Part shown: one piece after another, positions 48,852 through 60,160 of the stretch
Layout of the letters: each line of letters opens with the position of its first letter
How positions within the stretch are numbered: position 1 is the first letter of the stretch
DNA from: Nectonema munidae
Lineage: Eukaryota > Nematomorpha > Nectonematoida > Nectonematidae
NCBI GenBank assembly: GCA_030549495.1
Contig: JAUIRK010000959.1
Coordinates: 186,001-250,000, forward strand
DNA: 64,000 nucleotides
Direction: 5' to 3'
Position numbers and translations under genes: made by a program
Notes under the pieces: generated by a model
What the model was told of the DNA's origin: nothing
What the model saw: only the letters and a program-made list of their open reading frames with translations
The model's database searches: none

Positions 48852-50347
48852 TATGATTGCGGTCCCACTAAAATGAGTAAATATTTTTATCCTATCTATT
48901 AACGTTGTAATGGCCGAAATTGAGTAAATTTTTTGAAAAAAAATGGCTGATTTTTCAGAATGTTTCAACTAATGGCGATTTTTTTACTTTTTACTAAGAT
49001 AATTTATTTGGTAATCAAATTTTATTTTCACAACTTATGATAGATTTCTTCCTTACTTTGAATTTATTTAAATTTATGCTTTCAAATATTTAAATAATAA
49101 AAAATGGAAACAGATTTAAACTAATATTTTTAAGTCTCTTGGTGATATAATTCTATTTGCTTCGATTGTTATCATGGGCCTCTGTTTTTTGAAGTATCTT
49201 TTTATTTATGTTGTGATTCTAACAGTATTTACTCTCAACATGGCATTATTTTTATTTTATCTATTGAGTAACTGAAATTCAAAAGAAAATTTATATCCTG
49301 AAATCATTGATACCTTCTAGTTAAAATAGTTTTTATTTAATATTTTCTCTACTGTTCATATAGAAAAATTTTAATATAATTTATTAAGACTTAATTTTTA
49401 AAGTGTACCATTCGCTTTATTATGCTTTTATATAAACATTTCAACTATCATGCTTTTAATGTTTTAATATTGTATAGGGGAGGGCATAGAAAACTTTTGA
49501 GGATCAGAGACATGGTGCTTTGTCCGTTACTATCGTCGGTGCGCTTCTATGTTAACTTTAGATAACGATGTAAAAGGTAGGCAAATAATGACTCCTTAAC
49601 CGTTATATTTATTTTTCTCTCAACTTGTAAAACATGTTTAAAATTACGATAATCATAATAGAAGCGATTTTTTATTTTAAGTTTGTATATGATATGTTTT
49701 GTGTATTGTAGAATAAACTTTATGATGGAAATGTAGTTGTGACTGATGGTGAAAAATTGATCCTAGTTTGGTTAGGTTATTTGGGGCTTGAGTGATGTAG
49801 GGTAGATGCTTGGCATCGATACACAAATGTTTTAATCTTCGGGTTTTGTTCTATATTGAATCTATGTTGGCCTTTTCGATGATCTCATCAACTTGATACA
49901 GTAGTACTACTTTACTAATCTTAGGACTTAGAAAGAAGTTAGTAAAACTAATTATAGTATCGAACAGTTCAAGTGGCCATTTAATGTCTTCACGATCTTA
50001 GATTGGTGACTTCATTTCTATAGTATCTTGTTGTACTTTTACGTTTGACAAAACTCATTCAATATAATTTTCCTTTCAATTTTTACTCGTTTCTACTCGA
50101 AGATATCAATAATTTTCCGTAAAACGTAAAATTCCTAATCGTTATTTACAATAGATTAGGAAACTCCTATCTCAATTTACACTTTAGTTAACTGAGAATA
50201 TAAGGAATATTCATATATTCGTCATATGGACAGAGAGCTGTTGTTCAATTGAGTTACGAAACTGTACATGTGAGTAGGGTGGTCAAAGAGGAAGATCAAT
50301 TATATTGGAAATGTAGGATTGAAAATTGAATTGGTGTGTCTATTTGT

Positions 50348-50380
50348 TTAACCCTCGCATGACCGTTTAATTTTTCCTTC
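50348..50380. mobile_element. Solo piggyBac family-1-like terminus at TTAA
   Basis: TTAA (50348-50351) is followed directly by CCCTCGCATGACCG, close to the family-1 end CCCTCGCAGGACG and in the TTAA context expected of piggyBac. No partner end was found. Confidence 0.45.
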
Positions 50381-51149
50381 TGAGAAAAGCCATTTAGGTC
50401 CTTGCCGGCCATAGCTATTTCTTTATAGTATTATTATAGTAAAAACTATGAAAATAGTATAATTATTAGTAAAAACGATAAAAAACCCAGCTTTATTTAC
50501 TTTTACTTTTTTTAAAACTTCACAAAAATATTTTAAACTGATCGATGATTTTAAGGCTGTTTGCACTGTCAATTTAGTCGTTGGAATACGTTTGATTCGA
50601 TTATACTCGTGAACTAGTTAACTTCCTTACTTCTCACTGCTGTAGCAGTTTATGTTTTTATTGTATATTTTCATCTGTGTGGAGATATAAAACGGAACAA
50701 ATGCGATGATGTTTATATTCAATCTGATATTGATGATATAACTTTTATGACGTAAAAAATATTGCATTGTGTAATATAGTGGTTCTGAAACGGTACTCAC
50801 TGTGTTCAATACAAATAGCACACTCTCTCTCTCGTACACTTTCATTTGTATGAAGATATAAAACGCAATCACTCATATTCATTTATTTCTTGATAATATA
50901 AAGTAATATCCAATATCCTATCAATAACCTATCATCGATTTATGTTTGTTGCTGGATCTCTCATATTTTATAGGCACACAAGCGCTAAAATTTATATTGC
51001 TTTTTCATCAGTCTCTCACCACGTCTTGGCTGATTTTTCCATTTTTTTGTACATCATAGAATAGTTATCTTTTATTATTGCTTCAATTTTCTTCCTTATT
51101 CTTTCACAAACCGTAAACATGCTTTCAAGTTCTTTCGGAAGTTGGAATT

Positions 51150-51229
51150 GTTTTTTTAGATGGTATTATATACAATTTTAGTGTTCCAACATCGAGGAGC
51201 AGACCTTCTGCATTAAATATAAGGAACAT
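51150..51229 (+). pseudogene. piggyBac copy E, N-terminal fragment left of LINE
   Basis: The plus-strand frame reads VPTSRSRPSALNIRNI, matching GRPSRRNIRDI of copy A and GRSLGVNTRNI of copy C. The frame is cut at 51229 by the LINE and resumes at 55605. Confidence 0.7.
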
Positions 51230-51246
51230 TAATTTTTTTTTTTTTG

Positions 51247-52272
51247 ATGACTGATCACAAATCTATAATTGTTAATAATCTTGAGAATATTATTGAGAAA
51301 ATTGATACAATGAGTAAGAAGGACATAAAATCAGAGCTTTTACGTGTCTTAAATGATTGTAAAACAGAGTCACTCATAATATCCAAATTGGATCGAATTG
51401 AGAAATTTTTTTCTGATTCTCAAAATACTATTTCTAAACTAACTTATGCTCATGCTGTAAGCCTAACAAAAGAACCTCATTGGAATGCCAAAAATGAAAG
51501 TAAAAATTCAATTTTTATAAAAGGGGAAACAAATGAAGATTTAAAGTTATTAAAAAATGTAATAAAAAATAAGGATAAAAATATATTTAAAAATACTAAA
51601 ATAAACAAATTGACTATTAAAGAAAACGTTATCAAAATTGATTTTCCCGATATTAAAAATATGAGTGCTGCAGAGTCTGAATTATCCAATTTAAAAGATC
51701 AATCTCAGTACAAATTCATTTGTTCAAAACCTAAATCTATCTTTCCCAAGATAATTATTAGAGGTGTTGATATAGACTTATCCAAAACCGAAATATTGAA
51801 ATCTATACTTAAAAAAAATGAAGAAATATCTGATATTGTAAATAAAGGAAAAACCTTTGAAATTATTTTCGAAAAAAATGGCAAATCTAAAAATGTAAAA
51901 TCTGTTATATTTAGGATTGATCCTGAAATAAGAAAATTTCTTGAATGCAATAATAATCAAATTTTCATTGAGTTTAAATGCTTTAGAATAAATGATTTTT
52001 TTTATGTGAAACATTGTTCAAACTGTCTAATGTTTGGGCATACTAAAACTAACTGTAAGCATACAAATAAGGAAATATGTGTGTACTGTGCTGAAAATCA
52101 TGAATCAAATAGTTGTTCCTTTAAAGATTGTCCAGATAAGTATACCTGTTACTCGTGTTCAGTAAACAAGCATACTAACAAAAATCATCATGGTATGTCG
52201 CATCTATGTCCTTCATATTTAAAAAATTTAGCAATAGTAAAATCTCTTACTTCATACACCTCAAATGAATAA
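51247..52272 (+). CDS. LINE ORF1 protein (gag-like, zinc knuckles)
   Basis: 341 codons from ATG 51247 to TAA 52272. ORF1 proteins of these LINEs bind the element RNA as a nucleic-acid chaperone and form particles in the cytoplasm. The N-terminal third is charged and likely coiled or RNA-binding. The C-terminus has three cysteine knuckles: C257-x2-C-x4-H-x4-C270, C278-x2-C-x3-H-x4-C290, and a third cluster from C295 through CYSC (301-304) to HLCP. The pair CX2CX4HX4C and CX2CX3HX4C is typical of Jockey/CR1-type ORF1. The stop overlaps the ORF2 start by 8 nt (ATGAATAA, 52265-52272), an arrangement suited to termination-reinitiation. No internal stop. A TTG just upstream is in frame, but ATG 51247 is the natural start. 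Confidence 0.92.
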   Translation: MTDHKSIIVNNLENIIEKIDTMSKKDIKSELLRVLNDCKTESLIISKLDRIEKFFSDSQNTISKLTYAHAVSLTKEPHWNAKNESKNSIFIKGETNEDLKLLKNVIKNKDKNIFKNTKINKLTIKENVIKIDFPDIKNMSAAESELSNLKDQSQYKFICSKPKSIFPKIIIRGVDIDLSKTEILKSILKKNEEISDIVNKGKTFEIIFEKNGKSKNVKSVIFRIDPEIRKFLECNNNQIFIEFKCFRINDFFYVKHCSNCLMFGHTKTNCKHTNKEICVYCAENHESNSCSFKDCPDKYTCYSCSVNKHTNKNHHGMSHLCPSYLKNLAIVKSLTSYTSNE

Positions 52273-55110
52273 ACAAAACATATCTGATTTATATGATTTT
52301 GATATATTTTCTGAACTTTCTTTGGAAATTAATAAAACTAAATACTTAAATGAAGACGATATATCTTTGCTTTATAGAGAAAATATTTCACTTACCTCAT
52401 TATCCATAATACATTTAAACATCAGAAGTCTTTTTGCAAATTTTTCTAACTTTTCGATTTTTTTGAGTTCTATTAATCTCCTTCCAGATTTTATAGTTTT
52501 TAGCGAAATATGGAACTCAAGTGATACTGTAAAATATAACTTAAATGGTTATAACTCGATTTTTAAAGAAAGAAACCGAACTGGAGGCGGTGTATGTATT
52601 TATTATAAAAGTATTTATAAATTAGTGCTTTATAATTCAAATGAAAATGTTGAATCACCTGCTGATTTTCTTTTAGGTCAGTTCATAGTTTTTGATACAA
52701 AGGTTTCCATACTAGCTGTTTATAGACCCCCTAACCTTTTGATTTCAGACTTTCTCTTATCTCTAAATCAGTTTATTAAGTTGATTAAAAACGAGTTTTT
52801 TTTGTTGCTGGAGATTTTAACATAAACCTCTTGAATATATATGAAAATAGGCATGCTTTGGATTTTCTTTGTTTGATGCTTGAAAATGGTTTAATCCCAG
52901 CCATTTCTAAACCGACACGTCTGGCAAATTCAAAAACTTTAATAGACAATATATTTACAAATCAATTAGTGAACAATACTTCCTATAATATAAATGCCCT
53001 TATAAGCGATCATTGTGTCAATTTTCTAAGACTACCTTTTTTAAAAAACAAAAGCGTGTTAACAAAAGTTTTAAAAAGAAAATTTTCACCTCAAGCTTAT
53101 GAATTGTTCTTTTCTAAATTGTCAGTTGCAAATTTTGAATATTGTTATTTTTCAAAAAACGTAAATCAAATTTATGAATGTTTTGATGGAATTATTCACG
53201 ACTGTTTTACCAAATGCTTTCCTTTAGTTTCAGTCAAACAAAAGAAACCAAATTTACCCTGGTATACACAAGAATTAGCTGCATTAAATCGTCTAAAAAT
53301 TCGTTACTATAAAAAATTTAGAAAAAACCCTTCATTTCATAATAAATTTCGTTATAAAAATGTTGTGAAAAATTACAAAATTAAAGTTAATCATACAAAA
53401 TCGCAGTATTACTGTTCAAAGCTATCTACATGTGATCATAAATCACTATGGCCTGTCTTGAACACATTGATGAAAAATAAAGCAACTGCTCCCAATATTG
53501 ATTTGGATATTCAAGGTTTCACAGATATCTTTTCTTTAGAACCAGACGAATCGAACCTCGAAAGTTCTTTTTATTTACCTAGAGTCTTTTTTACCGTCTC
53601 AATTATCTTCTTTTACTTTAGTAAAATCACAATTGATGATATAAATATAGCTGTGAGCAGTTTGAATAACAAGAAATCTTCGGGCCTAGATGAAATAAAC
53701 TTGAAATTACTTATATATATTTTGCCTATCATCCGTAATATTCTTGTTCATATATTCAATTCTTCTATACAACAAGGTATTTTTCCAGACAAACTAAAAA
53801 TTGCAAAAGTTCTGCCAATTCTGAAACCTAATAAACAGCCTACCATATTCAGCTCGTATAGACCTATTTCTTTGTTATCAAGCTTTGCTAAAATTTTTGA
53901 GAAAGTTATTTTTACGAAATTGAGTAACTATCTTAACAAAATAAATTTCTTCTATAAACATCAATTTGGTTTTCGGCCTAATAAATCAACCACGGATGCC
54001 CTATCAGAACTATCATTATCTGTAGCAACAGCTTATGAACAAAAAGCTAAATTGTTATGTTTCTTCTTAGACTTTTCTAAGGCGTTCGATACTGTGAATC
54101 ACCATATCTTACTATATAAAATTAGAAAGTTGGGCATCAGAGGCTGTTTTTATAATTTGATCCAGGACTATTTATCTTTTAGAAAAAATTTTATATTTTT
54201 CAATAATTTTTATTCCGACGGCTATTATTCTAAGTCTGGTGTTCCTCAAGGATCAATCTTAGGTCCGCTATTGTTTTTAATTTACATAAATGACATACAC
54301 AAGTGTTTAGACAATCATAGCAAACTTATCATGTATGCAGATGATTTAACTCTAATGTTTAATACAAAAAATTCTGATCATCATGCCATTCAAGCTTCAC
54401 TTAAAAACATTACTAATTGGTGTGATTTTAATAAAATAAAAATTAATCATGAGAAAAGTAACTTTATAATATTTTCCAAAAGACCAGTAAACTCTACCCC
54501 ATCTTTTTATTTGAATAATGTTAGTATCAAAAGAGTTAGCCGAATAAAATTTCTTGGAGTAACACTAGAAGAAAATTTTTCCTTTTCCACTCATATTAAT
54601 AATATTTGCATAAAAATCTCTAGAATTTTAGGTTGCCTGAAAAAATTGCAAACTTACTTACCTACTAATGCACGAAAGACCCTTTATTATTCCCATGTAT
54701 TTTCACACTTAAGTTATGCAAATCTATTATGGGGCTCTAACAATCAAACGCATCTGGTAAAACTATCAAAGTTAATGAAAAAATTTTACAAATTCATAAA
54801 CGAAAAAAGTGATCAGGAAATCAAAATTTTAAATATATATCAAATTAACTCAGTTTCATCCCTCATGTTTTATTATAAACAATATGTAAAACGAGGAGAA
54901 TATCACGGTCTTTTTGTTCCAAATAGTTCAGTTCATGATCATCTAACCAGACAATATAGTAAATTGCACATTCCGAGATTTAATGAAAATTCTAATTTCA
55001 GAAACATTTACTTTCGGACATTGAATCTTGCTAATAAATTGTTAAACAAACTCAATATTTCCAACAAAAAATTTTTTCGAAAATCCGTGGTAAAACTACT
55101 ACTAAAATAA
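52265..55110 (+). CDS. LINE ORF2 (APE endonuclease + reverse transcriptase), one frame change
   Basis: Starts MNKQNISDLYDFDIF at 52265, overlapping ORF1. The endonuclease motifs are all visible: HLNIRS, FSEIW, GGGVCIYY, LAVYRPP, then AGDFNIN and ISDH (53005-53013). The reverse transcriptase carries SSGLDEINLK, YRPISLLSSFAKIFEK, FGFRPNKSTTDAL, FLDFSKAFDTVNHH, SGVPQGSILGPLLFLIYIND and YADD (54334-54345), then the thumb with KFLGVTLEENF. The frame changes once, at a T8 run (52796-52803) immediately before the catalytic AGDFN: codons read Glu-Phe-Phe-Leu in the first frame and Val-Ala-Gly-Asp in the next. The site T-TTT-TTG would also suit a -1 ribosomal slip. Total about 948 residues, the usual ORF2 length. 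Otherwise intact. Confidence 0.93.
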
Positions 55111-55604
55111 CTTCACTACACTTTTCTTCTCCTTTAAATATATCCAAATATAAAATTTTATATAATAACAATACATTAAATTAAATATTATTTATCATTT
55201 TTAGGCTGTATATACATATTATATATACATATATATATGTAACATATTAAATAATCTCAATATGTAAAAAATATTTTCATTATTGCTGTCTTTTTTTCCC
55301 TCTGTTTTTTTTTAAAATATGTGTAGTATAAACTTTGGAGACCAGTCATCTCGATGGATAGTTTTATCCCTTTGTCTTCTCTCCTCTAAAGTGATCTTCA
55401 GTGAATTGAATATATATAACCTTCAAACTCTTCATTGAATAAATTTTTTCGTCATTCTGGTGATGAAAATTTGCAGTTTTCTAAAGATTTATCATTTTTT
55501 TTTCTCTTATTTAAATGAATGTGTGTATAAATTTATGAAGTCCTTTATTCCTCATGTAATTTTGCTCTTGTGTAAATGAATAAATTATTATTATTATTAT
55601 TATT

Positions 55605-56560
55605 AACATCTCATCCTCGTGCTTCAAATTTAGAAGCCAGAGACGAAGTCAACCCGTACAAAATTTGGTCTTTTTTTCCACTCCTGAACTCCCTCAAGAA
55701 GTTTTTATCAAAACACATCAATACCTAAAAAGAAAAATTGAAAGTTCTTCTAATGTTTCTAATCATTTGTTATCTTTCAGTGAATCTTTTATCATTGACA
55801 AATTTTTCGCCTATATAGCATTTCGATATATTATCGGAATTGAATCCGATCAAAAGATACCTATTGAAAAACTTTACTCCCCTAAAACTGGCTCACTTTT
55901 TGTGAAGGCTGCTATCAGTAAAAATGATTTTAGTTTATCTCCAGGTTTTTGCGTTTTGATGATCCTTTTACAGCAACATTCAAAGTGATAAAATTGCTTC
56001 AGTAATAATTTTCAATGATATTACCATCATATCTTTTCAAAGTAAGCTTGTATTTTTAGTAAGAATCAGTAAACTATACGAACTAAAACTTTTTTTCAGA
56101 TACTGGATGCCACAAGATTATGTTTGCGTTGACGAACAACTTTTGAGATTCCGAGGAAATTGTCCAATAAAGGTGTACGATCCCACTAAGCCTGGTAAAT
56201 GGGGGATAAAGTTTTATCACTTGAATGATGCTAGAACATATTCCGTTATATGTCTTGAATTATACGCTTCAGACCTACATGAAAGATTTTACTTCTCAGG
56301 ATGCAAAATCGTCAAAAGACTTGTGAATTTATCCAAGGTGCCCAAAGGTACTTGAATAATAAGTAATGGCTTTTTCACGAGTTATGTTTATGGGGTAAGG
56401 AGCGCAACTTATCAGTTTTAGGCACAGTGACTTCAAACAAACGGTGTGTTCCTCCAATCGTCAAAACTCAACATCTAAAGAGTTTGCGATTGGTAGAGCA
56501 TGAATCCATGACTTTGTGGAGATAGTTAAAAAGATAAAATCTTTTCTTAAATATTTGGCA
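55605..56560 (+). pseudogene. piggyBac copy E (family 1), part right of LINE
   Basis: Resumes PRASNLEARDEVNPYKIWSF, FFSTPELPQEVFIKTHQYL and DKFFAYIAFRYIIGIESDQK, then YVCVDEQLLRFRGNCPIKVY with the first catalytic Asp (about 56130). PGKWGIKFYHLNDARTY and GCKIVKRLVNLSKVPKGT follow. The next block reads IISNGFFTSY after a stop; the second catalytic Asp of the usual DNFFTSY is Asn here. Then LSVLGTVTSNKRCVPPIVK, and the similarity ends near 56560, so the third catalytic block and the cysteine domain are missing. Unlike copies A and B there is no intron before IKTHQY. Together with 51150-51229 it brackets the LINE. Confidence 0.85.
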
Positions 56561-57028
56561 AGAGCTTAGTATAAATAAAACATCTTAATTAAGAATGGCA
56601 ACCGATTATCACATAAACGTATTTCAAGGGTTTTCAAAAAAGTTTGTGAATCATGTGGTATTTATGGACCGATCTACGCTTCCCTACTAGCCATAAAATG
56701 GGAGATTGAGGGAGGAAGGAAGGGCGACCGAAGGTAATTTCAAACACCACAGTTTTTTGAAGTGGTAAAGGACAGGGGGTGGTAATGAAATTGTTATACG
56801 TGCGTTACAGGGCTTAATATATAATATAGGGGGAGTTGAAATTTCAATAATTTTACATTACGTATTCCCCAAAAATCAAATATGACATATCATATCATAT
56901 CATCTGAACATTATTATTTATATAAAATTGATAAATCTTTCTTATGATAAGGCTATGATTATTTTTCTTGAGGTCCAAAGAAATAAGTGCAATATCAGTC
57001 TTATGAAATCAAATTTCGCTCCAGCTGA
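56560..57028. other. Unassigned
   Basis: No gene or repeat recognised. A short TATCATATCATATCAT run lies at about 56884. Confidence 0.5.
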
Positions 57029-57388
57029 CCTTCGCAGGACGGAGTGGGAGTTTTACGTCAACAGAAATTTTTGAACCCTTTTTGAATCAAAAAAAGTATA
57101 TGAAAGTCACTTAAAAATATAAATGTATTTTTCAATTATTTTGTCTAGATCACTATTTTACAAAAAAAAAGTTACAAACTATTATTATTTTTTGAAAAAT
57201 CATAAAGTTTCTTCGCAGGACGGAGTGGGAGTTACGTCAACAGAAATTTTTGAACCCTTTTTGCATCAAAAAAAGTATATGAAAGTTACTAAATAGAAAT
57301 GTATTTATCAATCATTTTGTCTAGATCACCATTTTACAAAAAAAAAGTTACAAACTATTATTATTTTTTGAAAAATTATAAAGTAAAA
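57029..57388. repeat. Tandem duplication of a piggyBac family-1 end (two 180-bp copies)
   Basis: CTTCGCAGGACGGAGTGGGA at 57030 and 57211 starts two copies. Both continue with ACGTCAACAGAAATTTTTGA, then ACCCTTTTTG and TTTTGTCTAGATCAC, and end in TTACAAACTATTATTATTTT. The first block matches the terminal motif of copies A and D. This is the 3' end side of copy C. Confidence 0.88.
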
Positions 57389-57556
57389 AAATTCAAATTT
57401 GAAAAGTGAGATTTTTTTACATTCTAAAAGTGTTCTAAAAATATTCAAGTAAACGAAATTTAATTACAAGAACGACGAAGTTACACGAATAAAAATAGAT
57501 ATTGCGAAAAATATATCATATAAAATGTAAGAATAAGGCATGAAGTCAATAATAAT

Positions 57557-58465
57557 TTAGACATTCTGACATTCAGGACAAATGAGTATAGTGTGATTTT
57601 TACAAATAGATCTTGAACATATTTGACACTTTCTGGTTCCTCTCTTTCTGGGATGACAATTAGAAACAAAACAGTATCCTCTTCGGGTTGTTGTTGGAGC
57701 AATTTCAGTCGTTCTTGTGAATCCATAAAAAGAGAGAAGATTCTTAGTAATCAAGCGAGTAGATGCGTTCTCGCACCTAATTCTCATTGACTTTTCAGTT
57801 AGACTTAGCGCTAAATTTCTAATAAAATACTTTCTACCACCTCTGGAAGTACTTGGGTACAAGTCAGGCATGTTGGCTTTGACTATAATCCAACCCTTAC
57901 TTGCTACCATATCGAGAAAATTTGTGAAAATAGTCATAGGCCATCTTCTTGAGGCTCTGTAACAAGTAAAACTACGAACCATCCTGTTGAAAGTATCAAC
58001 ACCGCCTTTACAACTATTGTAGTCTACAATTGTTTGAGGCTTTTTTTTATTACCTAGTGTGTCTATCTTTGAAATATGCTGACTGGACATCATATAAACA
58101 GGCTTGAAATTTTTTTTTGCATGTTTTTCTGGAATGTATATAGTCAGCGAAGCATATTCAGTATATAAAAATTTACTTTCCATTTCTACAAGGTTTAGAC
58201 CTTTCAAATGTTTTGCATCTCCTTTGGGACCAGGTGAAAATGAAGCAATATTACGAGTATTGACACCAAGACTCCTTCCACGAGTATCTCTATAAGGCTG
58301 CCATGAGTACTTTGTCATATCGGGAGCTATAAGATCGTCTCCTTCTCTTTCACTATCACTTTCACTACTGCTTCTACAAACCGTTTCATATTCACTCAAA
58401 GAGTAAACATCGGATGCAACGCTTTCCCCAGCAAAACTTTCAGAATCACTGTTTGTAGAACTCAT
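57557..58465 (-). CDS. piggyBac-derived frame lacking the catalytic core, copy C (family 1)
   Basis: 302 codons, uninterrupted, from ATG 58465 (MSSTNSDSESF); an upstream in-frame extension to 58567 looks like leader. The N-terminus is acidic and serine-rich (SSSESDSEREGDDLIAPDM), followed by DTRGRSLGVNTRNIASFSPG. Directly after PKGDAK the chain passes to HLKGLNLVEMESKFLYTEYA. Compared with copy A this in-frame deletion removes roughly 230 residues with the first two catalytic Asp. Kept are VDYNSCKGGVDTFNRMVRSF (third Asp, with Asn at the next site), YRASRRWPMTIFTNFLDMVA, and the complete cysteine-rich C-terminus (GYCFVSNCHPRKRG, CQICSRSICKNH, CPECQNV). It cannot catalyse transposition but may still bind transposon ends. 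A truncated repressor-like protein or a recent neutral deletion product are both possible. Confidence 0.85.
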   Translation of the reverse strand: MSSTNSDSESFAGESVASDVYSLSEYETVCRSSSESDSEREGDDLIAPDMTKYSWQPYRDTRGRSLGVNTRNIASFSPGPKGDAKHLKGLNLVEMESKFLYTEYASLTIYIPEKHAKKNFKPVYMMSSQHISKIDTLGNKKKPQTIVDYNSCKGGVDTFNRMVRSFTCYRASRRWPMTIFTNFLDMVASKGWIIVKANMPDLYPSTSRGGRKYFIRNLALSLTEKSMRIRCENASTRLITKNLLSFYGFTRTTEIAPTTTRRGYCFVSNCHPRKRGTRKCQICSRSICKNHTILICPECQNV

Positions 58466-58772
58466 AAATTGAAGAGAGTAATAATCAGAACGAAGGAACA
58501 ACAATAAAATTGAAAAGAGTAGTTGAAGAGAAGATGATTTAGAAAAGATAAAATAAACAACGTTCAACTCAAGAAGATGTAAAGGATAGATTTTATGTGC
58601 AAAGACGGTAGTTTTTCAAAGATATGAAATGAATCCAAGAAATGATACAGATGAAAGTGTACTGCCTTATAAAGAATAAGCGCGGAATAATCTATGGTTC
58701 AAGGGTATTGATTACATTCAGTAACATGAACCTCACTCATATAAATAAAATTACAGAGTAAGAAGTACATCT

Positions 58773-58859
58773 ATCATACACATAAACAATAAAGTATGTG
58801 GTAGATACGCACAAAATCATACACATAAACAATAAAGTATGTGAAAGATACGCACAAAT
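58773..58859. repeat. 43-bp tandem duplication
   Basis: CATACACATAAACAATAAAG followed by TATGTG(G/A)(T/A)AGATACGCAC occurs twice in a row. Each unit can form a CATAC/GTATG hairpin. Confidence 0.85.
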
Positions 58860-59169
58860 TGTAAATCATTTGTTATGTGTGGATAAATACTTAGATTTCT
58901 GTGCGAAGGGATTACGAAAAAGTTTATAATATCTATCACAAGAGAATCATCATGCCACCTAAATTTTGTGTATGTGTACAGAATACGTGCTCTTCGTCAT
59001 ATCCATCGAACTAGATCACATTATATAGTGTGACTTGAATGGTTTTATTTTGAACCATAGATTGTGAATATAAACTTGAATGTTAGTTCATTTTTTTTTA
59101 TATATTTGAAAAAAACTAAATATTAATCTATGATTAATATGCCTTTTTTGCATATGAAGTAGCGTTTGT

Positions 59170-60155
59170 TGAAATAATTTAACAAATAATATAATAGATG
59201 AATTTAAAAATTTTTCTTAGATATGTATATCTAATAAGTGTAAACGTTATGGAAGTTCGAATGCAATTTTTATTTTTATTATAGATGACGTTAACTAAAA
59301 CAAACTCTTTTTTATTATAGATGGCGTTAATTCTAAAATAAGTTTTTTGATTTTTTTCGTATAAAAAACATGGAAACATATCAAACTGAACAAAAACATT
59401 CTTAAAAGGACTTTGATATGCTAAAGCTTTATTAAAAAAAAGAAATATACTTTTTTTAAAAATTGGAGTAAAACTTCCATTAACCGTCCTTAGTGTTGCT
59501 CTAAAAAGTTCCGTGGTTTTTCGCATTGATTGGAAATTTTTGGCCAATTGGAAGAATAGTTTCAATATTGGATTATACTTTACTGTATAATAAAGATTGA
59601 AGTGTTTCAACATTTATTTATATTTTGAAAACAAATAAATTGATTCTGATTTCCAAATTTCCTCTTTTTGGTTTTCATGGCATGTTCTTGATATATTGTG
59701 TTTCAGGTACAACAGTATAGTAGGTGCATCTTGAGTTTTCTCGATCTGGCACAGCTCAACTCTTATTAACCTTAACAAATTGATTGAAAAATTATTAAAT
59801 TTATATCTTAATTATAAATTTTTTGATGAAATTTATATTGATTAGAAAATTATTTAAAACTAAAAATTTTGATTGATCAAAATTATCTATCTTATAAATC
59901 ATTTTGATTATAAGAGATATAATCATTTAGATAATTTAATTGAATAGAGTGTATCTTTATTCTCCATTATCAGAGAAAAATATGATTAAAAATTATTGAA
60001 TCATACCCATGTTGAGAATATTTTTACATAAACAAAACAGAATATCTTACATTATGAAGTTGAGGATATACCTGAAACCTAAGTGAAACAGAAATTAGCA
60101 TTTATCATAAGTTTTTTATCCAAAGGCATGCAAAAATTCGTGCAAAGGGTAAGAA
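59170..60155. other. Unassigned; one unrecognised 144-codon frame and a short duplication
   Basis: A minus-strand frame 59613-59179 starts with ATG but shows no domain and is rich in Phe, Asn and Lys, probably chance. TTTATTATAGATGACGTTAA and TTTATTATAGATGGCGTTAA at about 59277 and 59318 form a short direct repeat. Confidence 0.4.
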
Positions 60156-60160
60156 CATGC

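Larger units (their letters stand above)
47760..51150. other. Mostly unassigned
   Basis: Holds a solo iterated end near 48050-48085 (GGTCGTTTTGGTTAGGGCGC), a short secreted-peptide-like frame at 48747-48851, and a piggyBac-like terminus at 50348-50364. The rest is AT-rich without recognisable structure. Confidence 0.5.
51230..55604 (+). mobile_element. Nearly intact LINE (CR1/Jockey-type) with 5-bp duplication, nested in piggyBac E
   Basis: 4375 bp from 51230 to a 3' ATT/TTA microsatellite tail ending at 55604. It is flanked by AACAT at 51225-51229 and 55605-55609, and the flanks join piggyBac coding sequence on both sides. It encodes ORF1 and ORF2. The leader before the ORF1 ATG is only about 17 bases, so the copy may be slightly 5' truncated. 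The 3' untranslated region (55111-55604) ends AATAAATTATTATTATT, a microsatellite tail like those of CR1-type elements rather than poly-A. Good preservation of both frames suggests a young insertion, younger than piggyBac E. Confidence 0.93.

Noticed and set aside
52265-55110. Retroviral or LTR-type polymerase
   Set aside because: APE endonuclease upstream of the RT, no protease, RNase H or integrase, microsatellite tail and no LTRs: a non-LTR retrotransposon.
59179-59613. 144-codon minus-strand frame as a gene
   Set aside because: No domain, biased Phe/Asn/Lys composition expected of AT-rich sequence, and it spans a local direct repeat.
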